Assembly: GCF_009757775.1 (NCBI RefSeq) | Contig: NZ_RHLK01000001.1 | Coordinates: 409,608-473,607, forward strand | Reading direction: 5' to 3' | Source of the DNA: Paenibacillus lutrae | GTDB taxonomy: Bacteria; Bacillota; Bacilli; Paenibacillales; NBRC-103111 | DNA length: 64,000 bases | Shown: one piece after another, positions 27,771 to 38,400 of the stretch | Position numbering within the stretch: position 1 is the stretch's first letter | Layout: each line of letters opens with the position of its first letter | The notes under the pieces: generated by a model | Seen by the model: the letters and a program-made list of their open reading frames with translations, nothing else | The model's database searches: none | Told to the model about the DNA's origin: nothing | Program-made: the position numbers and the translations under genes

Positions 27771-29021
27771 ATGCCTATTTTTAATTTTCAAGTCACACCG
27801 AGCGGGACTCCTAAGTTCGAGCCGATCATTGCCGTTAACTTGCTCAGCCCGAACATTATGGTGGCTACCTCCGTCTTCATTGCGGGCATTGCACCGATGA
27901 CAGGTGCCTACCGTTCTTTTGATGGAGGCAACACTTGGGACAATACTATTCTTCCTTTGCCTGCAGGATTTGCAGGGGCAGAAGCTCAGTATATCGCCTA
28001 TGGTTACCCCACAAGCTTTTTCATCGCAGCGCATGCCTTTACTCAGGATGGATTGAATGGCACAACAGTCGTTTATCGTTCTTTCGATAATGGTCTAAAC
28101 TGGGAACCTCCGGTAGTGGTAGCTCCCGGGTATGGCGTATATATAAACAATGACGAGCCTGTTATAGAGGTAGACAATTCACAGGCCAGCCCATTCCGTG
28201 ACAATATATATGTAGGATACAATCACCAAATTAATATTACGGTAAACCCCAGGTCCGTCTTCTTTTTCCAGCGCTCCTTGGATTCCGCAGCCAGCTGGTC
28301 ACAACCGGTTCTGCTGTCCGATCCGGCGGATGTAATAGAACGTCCGGATATTGCCATAAGCCTTACCGGCGTTATTTATGGCGGATGGATCAATATTAAC
28401 GGACCCAATACCCGCTTTCTCGTACGAACTTCGTTGGATGGAGGTGCTTCTTTTACGGCCGCCAGCCTCATCTCTAATGTCGTATTAGTTCCCACCGTGC
28501 TACCGGTACCCGGCTATGGCTTTCGAGTTCTTACTTTTCCCAATCTTTCCGTTGACCGAACGACACTGAGCACAAGCGGTAGAATATACGCCGTATGGCA
28601 AGATTTCCGTCAAGGATATTCAAATATTTTTATTGCGATATCAGTCGATCAAGGCATTAGCTGGTCAACGCCGCAACCTATAACGGGTGCTCCTGCGGGC
28701 TCTCAGAACTTTTTTCCTGCCATTGATGTGGACCCGTTAACGGGAGTAGTTAATGTGATTTACTATACGAACCGCTTGGATGGCTTTTTATTAGATGTGT
28801 TCACGGCAAGGTCAATAGACGGCGGCATCACTTTCTTTAACCAGCGCGTTACCTCGCAATCCTTTAACCCGAATGAAGGCAGCCCGACGCCTGTTACTTT
28901 AATTGGCGATTATATTGATATTAAAAGTATAACGCCCAGTGGTTATATTGGCATTTGGACAGATACCCGAACTGGATCGCAGACGATATTCGTTGGCTTT
29001 AACACGGATCCTGTAATCTAA
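27771..29021 (+). CDS. Asp-box (BNR) beta-propeller protein, sialidase-like fold
   Basis: At least six Asp-box or near-Asp-box turns are spread along the protein: SFDGGNTW, SFDNGLNW, SLDSAASW, SLDGGASF, SVDQGISW and SIDGGITF. They indicate a six-bladed propeller like that of sialidases and exo-glycan-binding proteins. No clear arginine triad or FRIP motif was found, so enzymatic activity is doubtful. No signal peptide is seen, which is odd for this fold. The start at 27771 has GGAGG 7 nt upstream; an upstream in-frame ATG at 27753 lacks one. It converges on the Tc toxin operon and may be part of the same island, for example as a glycan-binding partner, but this is only context. Confidence 0.85.
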   Translation: MPIFNFQVTPSGTPKFEPIIAVNLLSPNIMVATSVFIAGIAPMTGAYRSFDGGNTWDNTILPLPAGFAGAEAQYIAYGYPTSFFIAAHAFTQDGLNGTTVVYRSFDNGLNWEPPVVVAPGYGVYINNDEPVIEVDNSQASPFRDNIYVGYNHQINITVNPRSVFFFQRSLDSAASWSQPVLLSDPADVIERPDIAISLTGVIYGGWININGPNTRFLVRTSLDGGASFTAASLISNVVLVPTVLPVPGYGFRVLTFPNLSVDRTTLSTSGRIYAVWQDFRQGYSNIFIAISVDQGISWSTPQPITGAPAGSQNFFPAIDVDPLTGVVNVIYYTNRLDGFLLDVFTARSIDGGITFFNQRVTSQSFNPNEGSPTPVTLIGDYIDIKSITPSGYIGIWTDTRTGSQTIFVGFNTDPVI

Positions 29022-29049
29022 AGCGGAAACACCACATGAAAAGGAGGCC

Positions 29050-29208
29050 ATGTGCGAAAATAGGAATTCCTTTCTCGGTGAAGGAGCTAGTGAACAGGAT
29101 TACTGTGTACCAGCTGAGCCGGAGCTGCAGCTCGGGGACAGCTCCGGCAGCTGGAGAACCTTGATCGAGTATTGGCGGTATTTGGTTCACGAGATCAAGG
29201 ATCGCTGA
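29050..29208 (+). CDS. Possible 52-aa small protein
   Basis: ATG at 29050 is preceded by AAAAGGAGG with only 2 nt spacing, shorter than usual. The reading is acidic with an amphipathic, Trp-rich C-terminal helix (WRTLIEYWRYLVHEIKDR). I recognise no family. It overlaps nothing and sits immediately before a Rid-family fragment, so it could also be decayed sequence. Confidence 0.3.
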   Translation: MCENRNSFLGEGASEQDYCVPAEPELQLGDSSGSWRTLIEYWRYLVHEIKDR

Positions 29209-29209
29209 G

Positions 29210-29374
29210 ATGGGGATCTTTCTCACAAACCCGCAAGAGCATTTCGAACAGTGCGTCGTTCTGTTCAAGAAGTATGTGGGTGGCCATCGGCCGGCAGGCA
29301 CCCTCCTCGGCGTGTCGGGTCTTGCGCTTCCTCATCAACTGATTGAAATCCGCGCCGTCGCACACACCGGCTAA
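29210..29374 (+). pseudogene. Fragment of a Rid (YjgF/RidA) family gene
   Basis: The reading from 29210 (ATGGGGATC) contains HRPAGTLLGVSGLALPHQL followed by IEIRAVA. This is the C-terminal strand-helix-strand signature of Rid enamine/imine deaminases (RPARTTVGV...LVEIEAIA). Only about 45 of the usual 120-130 residues are present, the N-terminal half is missing, and no adequate RBS is seen, so this is a remnant. Confidence 0.6.
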
Positions 29375-29411
29375 CTGAGCCGCAGCTTTACCGGACGGAA
29401 AGTTAAAAAGC

Positions 29412-29439
29412 AAAAAGAAGGGCTTGCGCCCTTCTTTTA
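29412..29439. terminator. Bidirectional terminator at end of Tc operon
   Basis: AAGAAGGGC-TTGC-GCCCTTCTT with A/T runs on both sides. It lies 16 bp after the stop of the last toxin-operon gene on the minus strand and also serves the plus strand. Confidence 0.9.
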
Positions 29440-29454
29440 CTTCCAATTCTCTAC

Positions 29455-30183
29455 TTAGATGGCCGGAACCGGCTCTTCCCAGCGGGTCATTCCCGCCAGA
29501 TCCGGATGCTCATCCGGACAGGATTCTGTAGGCAGTCTGGTTTTCTTGGAAAGCACACAGCCGCACTTGCCGCAAATCTTCTCAGCTGCACCGCCGGTAG
29601 CTGAAGTGGCCGATGACAGGGCGTTGTAAAGAAGCTTATCCGGCTTGCTTTGAATGTGCGGGCAGGCCTCGCAAGCGCTCATCCTTCTCCGGTAAACGTC
29701 GTCCTCCACAGTGGCAAAACCCGTTCTCGCCCACTTCCACAAAGCTTGACCAGCTTTCTTCGCCAATTCCGTATTGGAATGCGCAGCGGCAGACCCCCCA
29801 GCTGAAGCGGACACCTCTGTTGCTTCCGATGCTGCTGCATCAGATGCACCCGTAACTTCTGCTGACTCCGACTCTCCTGCTGCTCTGGATTCTCCTGTTA
29901 CTTCTGAAGCTCCGGCCGATCCAGCTGCTCTTGCTCCTGTCGCTCCCAAAGCCTCTGTCTCCCCGGCTATTCCTACCGCGGGAGGGTTGTTAAGCAAATG
30001 ATTCAGAAACATCTCCGACCTTCGGGCTGCCAATAAATTATGGGCGTAACTGGTATCATGAACAGCCGCAAAGAGAACTTCTTCCGAAACCGGTCCGTTC
30101 AAACCCAGGATGATGCCGAATTGCTCACACTGCTCTTCTATAGTCCCCGTGATTGTCCCCAATTGTTTGTCGGCTGATTCCAT
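29455..30183 (-). CDS. Ala/Gly/Ser-rich protein with Cys-rich zinc-ribbon tail
   Basis: Three parts are visible. The first is a helical N-terminus (about 1-70). The second is a low-complexity linker of Ala, Gly, Ser and Glu (about 70-135) with loose repeats such as AGESESAEVTGAS. The third is a C-terminal domain with CEACPH ... CGKCGC ... CP, a likely four-Cys or more zinc ribbon, ending in GMTRWEEP. Similar CxxC...CGxCGC...CP tails occur in small phage and bacterial proteins of unknown role. GAGGAG precedes the ATG, and the gene follows the Hint protein after 35 bp, so it belongs to the Tc operon. A chaperone, accessory or structural role is possible; nothing in the sequence decides. Confidence 0.7.
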   Translation of the reverse strand: MESADKQLGTITGTIEEQCEQFGIILGLNGPVSEEVLFAAVHDTSYAHNLLAARRSEMFLNHLLNNPPAVGIAGETEALGATGARAAGSAGASEVTGESRAAGESESAEVTGASDAAASEATEVSASAGGSAAAHSNTELAKKAGQALWKWARTGFATVEDDVYRRRMSACEACPHIQSKPDKLLYNALSSATSATGGAAEKICGKCGCVLSKKTRLPTESCPDEHPDLAGMTRWEEPVPAI

Positions 30184-30218
30184 AGTTAATCTCCTCTGTT
30201 GGTTTGATCGTGTCCCAA

Positions 30219-32387
30219 TTAGTTCAACGTAACTTCAGCCGTTGAAGAGTTCGGGTCCAAGGTCGATCCGATGTCTGAGGTCAGCGCTCTGGAAACCGAC
30301 ACCGTATAAGCAACCCCGCGCTCCAGCGATACCTTCAACAACACTGAAGATCTGCTGCTGCCAGGCGTTACATCCCTGATAACCGCACTAGGTTCAAACG
30401 AGAAGTCATCCTCATCGGCTGTGCTAAGTGCTTTGACGGATGTGTTGAAATGCAGTTCAACGGTAGAGCCGGCATGCAGCAAGGCGTAGCGCACCTCTTC
30501 CGTGAACAGCGTTTTGTTTTCCCCTGTCAGATCCGCGAACAAGAACGATAAATCCGTGGACACTGCGAAATCCGCCGCAATTAATCCTGATGCGTCCACA
30601 ATATTGTTCTCTTGCAGCAGTTTGAACGCTGTCGCCGCGATATCGGCTGTAATATCAGCCGTCACCAGCGAAGACGCGCTAACCGTCGGCCCGGTTACCT
30701 TCGCTCCGGTCACTTTCAAACCGTTCGCTTCCGGACCGCCTATGCCGTTCGGAGGGAAATTCATGCCATTACCTGCTTCAACGGCATCCATTCTAGTTCC
30801 TGTAGTTGGCGCATAAGGATCGGTTTCAAAAGCATCATGCAGTGAAATATTAATGTTATTAAATATAACGAGTTGAATTTGGTGCAGCGCGCTAGTCATC
30901 AATGGCGCGTAGAGAGTACCAAAGAACATATTTTGCAAGATAACAGGTGTATAATAATCGCTCATGCCCACAGAAGTGTAGCCATCCGCGTTCAGCGGCG
31001 CGCTCTTTTGAAGACGGCTGACCATATTTGCGAGAATGAACGCCAGTCCTTCCATCCCGAGCCCTTTGATGCGCGTTAAACCACCTGAAAGAACAACGTA
31101 CTGTTTGCCGTACTGAGTGAAGGCATAAGCGTTCGGCTCCAAACGTCCGATGTCATGATAGAACGTAATATCCGGGTAGAAGCCCTGGAACAGGTTCACC
31201 AGATATTTCACCATGGCATTGCCGATGCTCACTTCCGTAAAACCCCATCTTTCCGCTTTATCATTCACATCAATCGCTTGCAGAGGGCTAAGGAAGGTTG
31301 CCGCATTGTCCGGCACAAAAGCCACATTTGATCCGAGTACATAGAATTTGCTTAGCTGCGCAGCCGCTTCAGGACTAGCCGCAACCAATGCCGCGTTCGA
31401 TTCACCAACATGAGGAGCGCTGAATGACATATAGTTTCCGGCGACCAAGTGCGAGTTTAGCGCTTCGTATTCTTGGGTGCCTACTTTCGGATCATTCCCG
31501 TCATTTTCCATCATCCCGCTTGTCTTAAGCTCATTCTGATGAATTTGCAAGTTGAAATCGCCTGAAACCAATCCTTCGGACAACAATAAGTGACCATCAA
31601 GTGAACCGTCAAAGGAAACATCCGTAGCGATATGGTGCACCCCGCCTTTGTATTCGCCGATGCTGATTTCGTCAATCACTACTTGCGTCCCGTTATAGGA
31701 AATCAACAAATCTTTAGCCGGCACCAATCGGTCGGCCCGCTTCAGTTTGCCGCTTGGCATCAGGAACAGGTGATCCGGAGTGACGATGATACTGCCGTGA
31801 CCGCCGAACCGGATGTAGATCATAGTGGGTTGATGACTGTGAGGACCTGTACCGTTGCTGAAGTTAAGCTTGGCTTTCTTCCACGTCAGTTGGAAACCTT
31901 GTTCGCTCTGCTGCATGCTGGCTGTAATGACTTTATCTCCTACACTAAATTTCTCGATCGCGCGATGACCGTACGGTGTACCGATTTGTGTCCCGTGAGC
32001 GAAGCAGGAGCAGCAGCAGTAGCACGTGACCACATTCCAGGTATCTCCCAGAGTCATACAGCCTCTGTTACCCAACGTTGCATGGCTCATATCGGAAGGA
32101 TTGCTAGTGTTAAAGCAGACCTGCGCCGCAAACGGGTACAAATAATCATGCGGGGAACAACCCGGTACAGGTTTTCCGTTAATATCGGTGCATTGGCACA
32201 AGCGGTGTGCCTGAGGCGTAAAATTGACATTATCCTGGCAATGCTCTCCGGGACATACCAGATAAAAGGGTTTTCCGAACTGAAAGTTATTGTTATTAAT
32301 ATCCTGAGGATTCACCTTGGACCAATCTACATCCGTTAAATTTTGGGCCGCGCCCAAGTTGATTTCAAGAGAACCTTTACAATCCAT
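30219..32387 (-). CDS. Cys-rich / Hint-domain protein of Tc toxin operon
   Basis: Domains in order: Cys-rich head (1-127, with C-x-C and CYCCCSC clusters); Hint/hedgehog-intein-like domain (128 to about 280) beginning at Cys128 in CFAHGTQIGTPYG, with TPDHLF (203-208) as the conserved Thr/His block and GHLLLSEGLVSGD at its end; a region about 375-525 resembling an M48 peptidase in which the HExxH position reads NMVSR (PNAYAF...VVLSGGLTRI...EGLAFILANMVSRL); a ~50-residue repeat (about 583-640) also found in TcA; and a C-terminal Ig-like (Big_5/SbsA-like) domain. The Hint end lacks the HN dipeptide needed for protein splicing, so N-terminal self-cleavage at Cys128 is more likely. The gene starts 20 bp after tcA. 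No signal peptide is seen. Confidence 0.8.
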   Translation of the reverse strand: MDCKGSLEINLGAAQNLTDVDWSKVNPQDINNNNFQFGKPFYLVCPGEHCQDNVNFTPQAHRLCQCTDINGKPVPGCSPHDYLYPFAAQVCFNTSNPSDMSHATLGNRGCMTLGDTWNVVTCYCCCSCFAHGTQIGTPYGHRAIEKFSVGDKVITASMQQSEQGFQLTWKKAKLNFSNGTGPHSHQPTMIYIRFGGHGSIIVTPDHLFLMPSGKLKRADRLVPAKDLLISYNGTQVVIDEISIGEYKGGVHHIATDVSFDGSLDGHLLLSEGLVSGDFNLQIHQNELKTSGMMENDGNDPKVGTQEYEALNSHLVAGNYMSFSAPHVGESNAALVAASPEAAAQLSKFYVLGSNVAFVPDNAATFLSPLQAIDVNDKAERWGFTEVSIGNAMVKYLVNLFQGFYPDITFYHDIGRLEPNAYAFTQYGKQYVVLSGGLTRIKGLGMEGLAFILANMVSRLQKSAPLNADGYTSVGMSDYYTPVILQNMFFGTLYAPLMTSALHQIQLVIFNNINISLHDAFETDPYAPTTGTRMDAVEAGNGMNFPPNGIGGPEANGLKVTGAKVTGPTVSASSLVTADITADIAATAFKLLQENNIVDASGLIAADFAVSTDLSFLFADLTGENKTLFTEEVRYALLHAGSTVELHFNTSVKALSTADEDDFSFEPSAVIRDVTPGSSRSSVLLKVSLERGVAYTVSVSRALTSDIGSTLDPNSSTAEVTLN

Positions 32388-32407
32388 TATTCATAACCTC
32401 TTTTCGT

Positions 32408-35400
32408 TTAGTTGATTGTGCTTGTCTTCGCGAATACATTCGATTGATAGGTGATAATGACGGTAAGCCCCGCTAATACATCCGGATTTAAAGCCCCGTT
32501 CAACAGAAGTGCATCCGGTGTATTCGATAAAGAAAACTGCAAAGTGGCGTCTAAGCCGGTTCCCGCGACATTGCTTAAATCGCACGTCCCCGTGTTATTG
32601 GTTACATTTATCGGGGTTGCAGGATTATCCCCCAGCTTCAGGCTCAAGAACGGTGTGCTCTTATCCTTATCGGACACCGCTACCAGATTGGACGTAAGGA
32701 CCAGAACCGTGGCGGACAACAAGCTTACATCCGATAAATGGGTCAGAATGCTGCGGTCCGTTACAGGAAAGCTGATCTGCTGCACTCCCTGGGTCGCCGG
32801 CGGATGGAACAAAGCGAACCAATCGCTCGGGAATGCTTGTTTCAAGTCCATAATTTTGGCCGGTGTATACGGATATGGAGCGCTGTCGGCATGCAGCTGT
32901 TGTCTCACTTGATTGGCGAATTGAGCTCCGCCGTCTTTGGCTGTGTACTGAATCTTGACGATAATATCCGAGATATTGCCGAAATCGAAGCGATTGGTTT
33001 CCGGCGGCAGGTTCAACGTCCACGAAGATACCGCGCCCGTCCCCTCGAAAGGCAAATATCGATCATCTTTAAAATCCAGTACGAACAACCCGGAATCGTT
33101 CATTCCTCTGGTTAAGGCAACCTGCTGCGCCACATGATCCTGCCTCAGCACTTCAGGTCCCGGTGCCGGATCTGACGGATTCAAGAGATAGTTGACTCCC
33201 GTAATATCGGATTGGATGACAACTGAATTGCGGTTCTGGACGAGTACGGCGTTAATGTTCTGGTAAGGTCCGACCAAAGCCGGTATGGATATCGAAATGG
33301 ATTTTATTTTGCGGCAATAATGGCCCGGGAAGTCAAAATCGAACAGCTTCTCGTTCAATTCAAAATCAAGTTTGCCTTGAGCCCCCGTACCGCCCTGCAT
33401 CCCCCCTTTAAATGTTATAAATTTAACCGGGTCCAGATGGAGCAAGGATACGGTTTTCTCCAGTTCCAAATCTCTCGAGTTATTGAACACGTAGGCCTTC
33501 TCCATCTGATTCAGGGCCAGCAGCAAGCCTTCCCCGGCAAGAAGCCCCCTGTGGAGGTTATCCCAATAGTCGAATTGCAGGAATTGATCCTGCCGCTCCA
33601 GCTCATATTGATAGGTCGCTTGCGCAGCCATCGCCATGTCCACCGCGAGCTGATAACATTGGAAATAGGCCGTCGATAACCGGCTGATCATCCATTGGTA
33701 CAACTCCTGGCCTGTAAACTTGCCGCGCAGGAACTGTTCCATCTCATCTTGCTGCTTTATGGATTGCTGATGGATGTCAAGTTCCCTTTGCAGCATGGCA
33801 GCACGCACATTCCCGCCGGCAATCTGCTCATCCAGCTGCTTCACTTCAGAGGCAGCCACATCCCGCTGCAGCCCCCATTCCTCCCGGCGGCGTACATACT
33901 GCGCGCCGGTGTTAATCAAGCCGGCGGCTTTATCCAGTCCGCTTGCCGACCCGTCAGCCATGGCGGCGCCGGCGTTCACCGCATCGCCGAATTGCATCCC
34001 GCCGTCGGCCAATCCGAATATGTTCGGAGCCAGATAGGCCCCGATCGACAGCCCGTGAATCGCGATGGATACAGCCTGAAGGTCCGTGGATACACCCCTT
34101 AATACCATATCGGTAATTTCCAGCCCGTTGATGTTCTCGTCATACAAGGAGCTGTAATGGTCTTGTCGGAACGCCGCGTTGGCTCTGCTTTCCGATAAGG
34201 ACGCCAGGGTGGCATTCATTTCCTCCAATTGCTTCTCTTTTATCATGGTCGTAAGGTTAAGAATGTTTTTTTCATGCGTGCTTTGGAGCAGCGACAGACT
34301 CTCCGCGTCATTACGTTCAAGCGCCGCCAGCAAGCTTCCGCCAAACTGGGTTAATGTGCCCGCTAAGGATTTGGCTCGCTCCAGCATGAAGGTAAACCGG
34401 TAAGGAACGCCTTGATTTTCCGGTTTCAGGGCAGCTAAAGGATTGACGCCAGCGCTAACCATGCGAATCAACTGAGCGGGATCCACCGGCGGTTCGAACA
34501 GAGCCAGTGTTTGGGGAATTCCCTGGAGGTTGAGACAATGCCTGATTTTGAACAGGCGATCCTCCACCCGATCCCAATACGCGATAAATTGCTCGTTCTC
34601 CGGCACACAGAAATAAGTGTCGAGCGCATTAAATGGAGCGTGGGTCATTAAAGCGCCGCTTGCGGGCGTCTCCTGCTCCAGTGCAATCAGGAATTGCGGG
34701 ATGCCGTCCTTGAATTGCGCCAGAAGATCGGCGAACGTTTTGGGCGCAGGCTCCGGAGATTTCCCCAGATTCTCTGGTCTTGGTCCCAGTAAATCATAAG
34801 CGTAGACGTACATCATCGTTGCCGTCACGATCGCTTCCCAGGTGTACTGCGCAAAGTACGAATCGCCCCACTGCAATAAGTTATCTACATAGGCCATCAC
34901 GACAGCTTTCTCGTAAGCGCCGATCCGAAGGCCCGCAATCGCGTCCGGATCGAACGGATCCATATTGTATGCCGAGATCTCCTGCGGATTGGTCAATTGA
35001 TCCTTCAAGGATTCCAGCGTATGGTTCCGGAAAGGATTAAACTGCCAGAAGCGCGCCGACGGATTGCCTAATTTGTCGTTTAACAGCCGGTTTCGGACCG
35101 AATCAATCTGTTTATCATCCAGAAAAGCGAACAGCTGGCGGATCGGGGTCGTCTCCGAGAAATCCGCGCTTACCGCACCCGCATCTGTAATAATTTTTTG
35201 ATCGACCAGGATTTTGTAAATACGCTGGGAACTCGTCAGCCCGATCGTTGAGGTTTGGAAATCTCCCGCACCTATCTGAAAAGGCTGCAAAGTCGGATTA
35301 AAGATATACTGATACCACTTCTCCGCGTCTTGATAGCTTTGGTTCGTCTTGAGCAAGTCTGCGATCAAGTAAGGGGCATGGAAGAACAATTCCCAATAGT

Positions 35401-38400
35401 AAGTCTTGTACGCTCCCCAGAAATCAACCTGCGATCCGTCGGACGCATCGGGGGCGATCACATAATTACTGTCAAACTGGAAGCGCTTGAATAACAGTTC
35501 CGCCTCAATCGGAATCTGCTGCGACTCCAGACTGAGAAGCGCATCAACACCGCCTGTGAAGAGTGTAGAGCTGAGCCTGTGCACCGCGGCCGTTGTCAGA
35601 CGGAAGGCAGAGAAACGGTACTTGATGCTGCCGATGCCGTCCTTGTTCCTGTCCAGGAAACCGACCGATACCGGGAAAGGCCACTGATACAACGTATCCA
35701 TGACATGCCGGACCTTCAGATCCTCGCTTGGTTGTCCGTCCAACAGTCCCTTGACGTACTCGAGCAATTCATAGAAATCAATATCCGCCAAAATTCTGCC
35801 GTTAGGATCTAGATAGCCCGTTTTGATAAACTGCTGGAAGATTAACTGGGAACCGGATGCCTCGATATCAATCGGAGCCGCCGCCACGAAGGACTGTTCT
35901 GTAAACATAGGGCTGTTCATCAACACGTTGACGACCGCCGAAGTGCTGGAAACCAGCTGCGGTTGCAAGTATTCCGTCAGGCTTTGCGCATCCGAATCAT
36001 TTTTCAGAACCCCGTCCCCATCCAAAAATCCTCCTGAGACGAGTAAATTGTAGATCGTCTGGGAGCCGTTTGCGTCAATGTTCACTTGGGCCGAAATAAA
36101 CGATGCCGGTGTAAAAATGGTATCTGGATTCAGAAGCGCCTCGCTGATGGTAGGCACACGATCTTGTACTTCCGATTCTGTATCCATGAACAGGAATGCT
36201 TCTTTATCCCCTTTGAATAAGAATGCAGCCGGATGGTTCTTCACGGTAAGCACTTCGTATTCATTGCCTCTCATATTGCCTGACAAAGACACGGTTCCGA
36301 TGGCCTGGCTGATCTGCTCCAGTACATATGAAATTTTCGCCGGTATGTTTGCCTGTCCTGTCAGGTAGCCGGCCACGTCTTTTCCGAGTTGGGCAAAGTT
36401 CAAGGAACTTTGAGGGTAGCCTCTGTCATTGAGATAGCCTGATTGGACCAGACCGTTGTAAACCGCTGTGGACTGTGCTGCATCTATGCCTAACAGCGCT
36501 GAAACGAAGGAAGAGGCGTTCAGAGGTGAGGCTGCAAGAACAGGCGACGGGATCCGGATGGAATCAGCGGCATAGTTATCATACAGAATTGAAGAGGTGT
36601 CGATCAGGTTCAGTCTGCCGGAGCTCCGGTCAATTTCGGGACGGAAGTACGTCTCGCTGATGGCTGCTTCTTTGGCCGTAATGATATACTCATCCGGATT
36701 AACGATGAAGCCCGGCTGCAGATCATCCTGGATGACGATCGGCTGAAACAAAGGCAGGAAGCCGGTGTGCCCGACTTTTTTGGCCAAAGCAAACTGATGA
36801 ACCACTTCATACAAACGATTCTCGAATTGCTGCAGCGTATCGTTGGCGGAAACAGGAGCATCCGGCATAGCGAACGCGGATAAACCCCCAATGACAATCA
36901 TAGGACCAAGGAACAGCACCAGCTTCTCAAACCGGTTGGCGCCGACGTTTGGAGTCAGATAGTTATTTCTCTCGATTTTGAGCGGATAGACCTTGTTCCA
37001 CCATAGCTGAGAAGAATCGAACTGGGATGCGTTAAAGAGGGTGTTGACCCCGTCCCGTGTAATGAATGTGCTGTTATCCGCCGAGATGACTACATCTTCC
37101 GCCAACGTTTGCGGGGGGACCCAGGTGCCGCTGAAATTGTAGAATGTATAACGAATCGCAGCTTTAACCGACTTCTGTTGTGTAGTACCGCTGCCGTTAT
37201 CTTTGACGACTTTCTGCTCCACCCAGAACAGGAAGAGGCGGTTGAATACATAGACCGGGGACACCGTGTCGGAGTTAATCGTGACCTTGATCTCGTTCCA
37301 TTCCGACCACACATTGCCCTCATCCCGCGTTAAATAGTAGTATTTGTAGGGCTGTGTCTCCGTCCTGGCAAATAGATACGTGACTTCCGCGTTATCGTGC
37401 GTCGGATCCGTAACATGCGTATGATAGGTATCTACCACCTTCAGCTTGGCAAGCTCCGCAAAACGGTCCAGATACTTGCGATACGCGGCTTCCACTGTTT
37501 CTTTCGTGATATCGCCCTGCTTCAGCGTATTTTCGAACTCTGTGAAGAGCGCGGTTTTATTCTGTCTGTAGGAAGGGTCGATGTAGTTCTCGGGATACAA
37601 GAACACTTGACGGTTCGCTTCCCAAATCCGGTAGTTAATCATCCAGCTCCACCATACCGCCGGGATATCGAAATCAATGACGCCCGGCTCCAGCCGTTCT
37701 CTGCTTCTGAGAAGATACAGCTGCATGGCGTTCAGCGCTTCTTTAATATACGAGATCGTTGCGCAACCGCTCATTTCCACGTCGATCAACAAATACTCGT
37801 ATACATTACGGCTGTTCTGTATCCATCCGAGATCTTCCATTTGAGACAATGCGTTCAGCGCGGTAGAAATTAAAGCCGTTCGCTGTTTCTCCTGTACGGC
37901 TCCGTTAACTTGAAGGTACAGAGTCTCCCAATCGTCTCCCCCTAAGCGGGCCCTTAACGCCATTAACAAGTTGTCAGCCGCTTCCACATAATCCGGCCAA
38001 TGTGTTCCGGCACCGAGACCGGCCACTTTGCTTACATTAACCAAAAGTTTGAAGCTGGCGCCTGTGGACTTCATGACGCCCATGACCTTTTGCAGCAGAT
38101 AGAGGCGTTCAATTCGCGATAACGAGGGGAACGATGTAAAGAGGGAAAGGATCTCGGTATCCGCAAGCCCCGTTATTTCTGTCAGGGCCGCAGCTTCGTC
38201 ATAGTCTGTAGAGGCACTCATGTACAGGGAAATGGATCCGTTCACATCATTAAAGAGCACTTTTAGTTCCTGGTAAGCGTACACATCAAGCACATTGGCC
38301 GCGGTCAACTTCGCGGTGTCCGTAATACCGAAAGCGGGAAGACTGTTTTTTACAACTGCCAAATCATCGGTCGTCAGTGAAAATTTCCGTGCAAGCACAA

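Noticed and set aside
30219-32387. True intein or homing endonuclease
   Set aside because: The Hint domain lacks the terminal HN plus Cys/Ser/Thr needed for splicing and shows no LAGLIDADG or HNH motif, and its flanks do not join to a known host protein.
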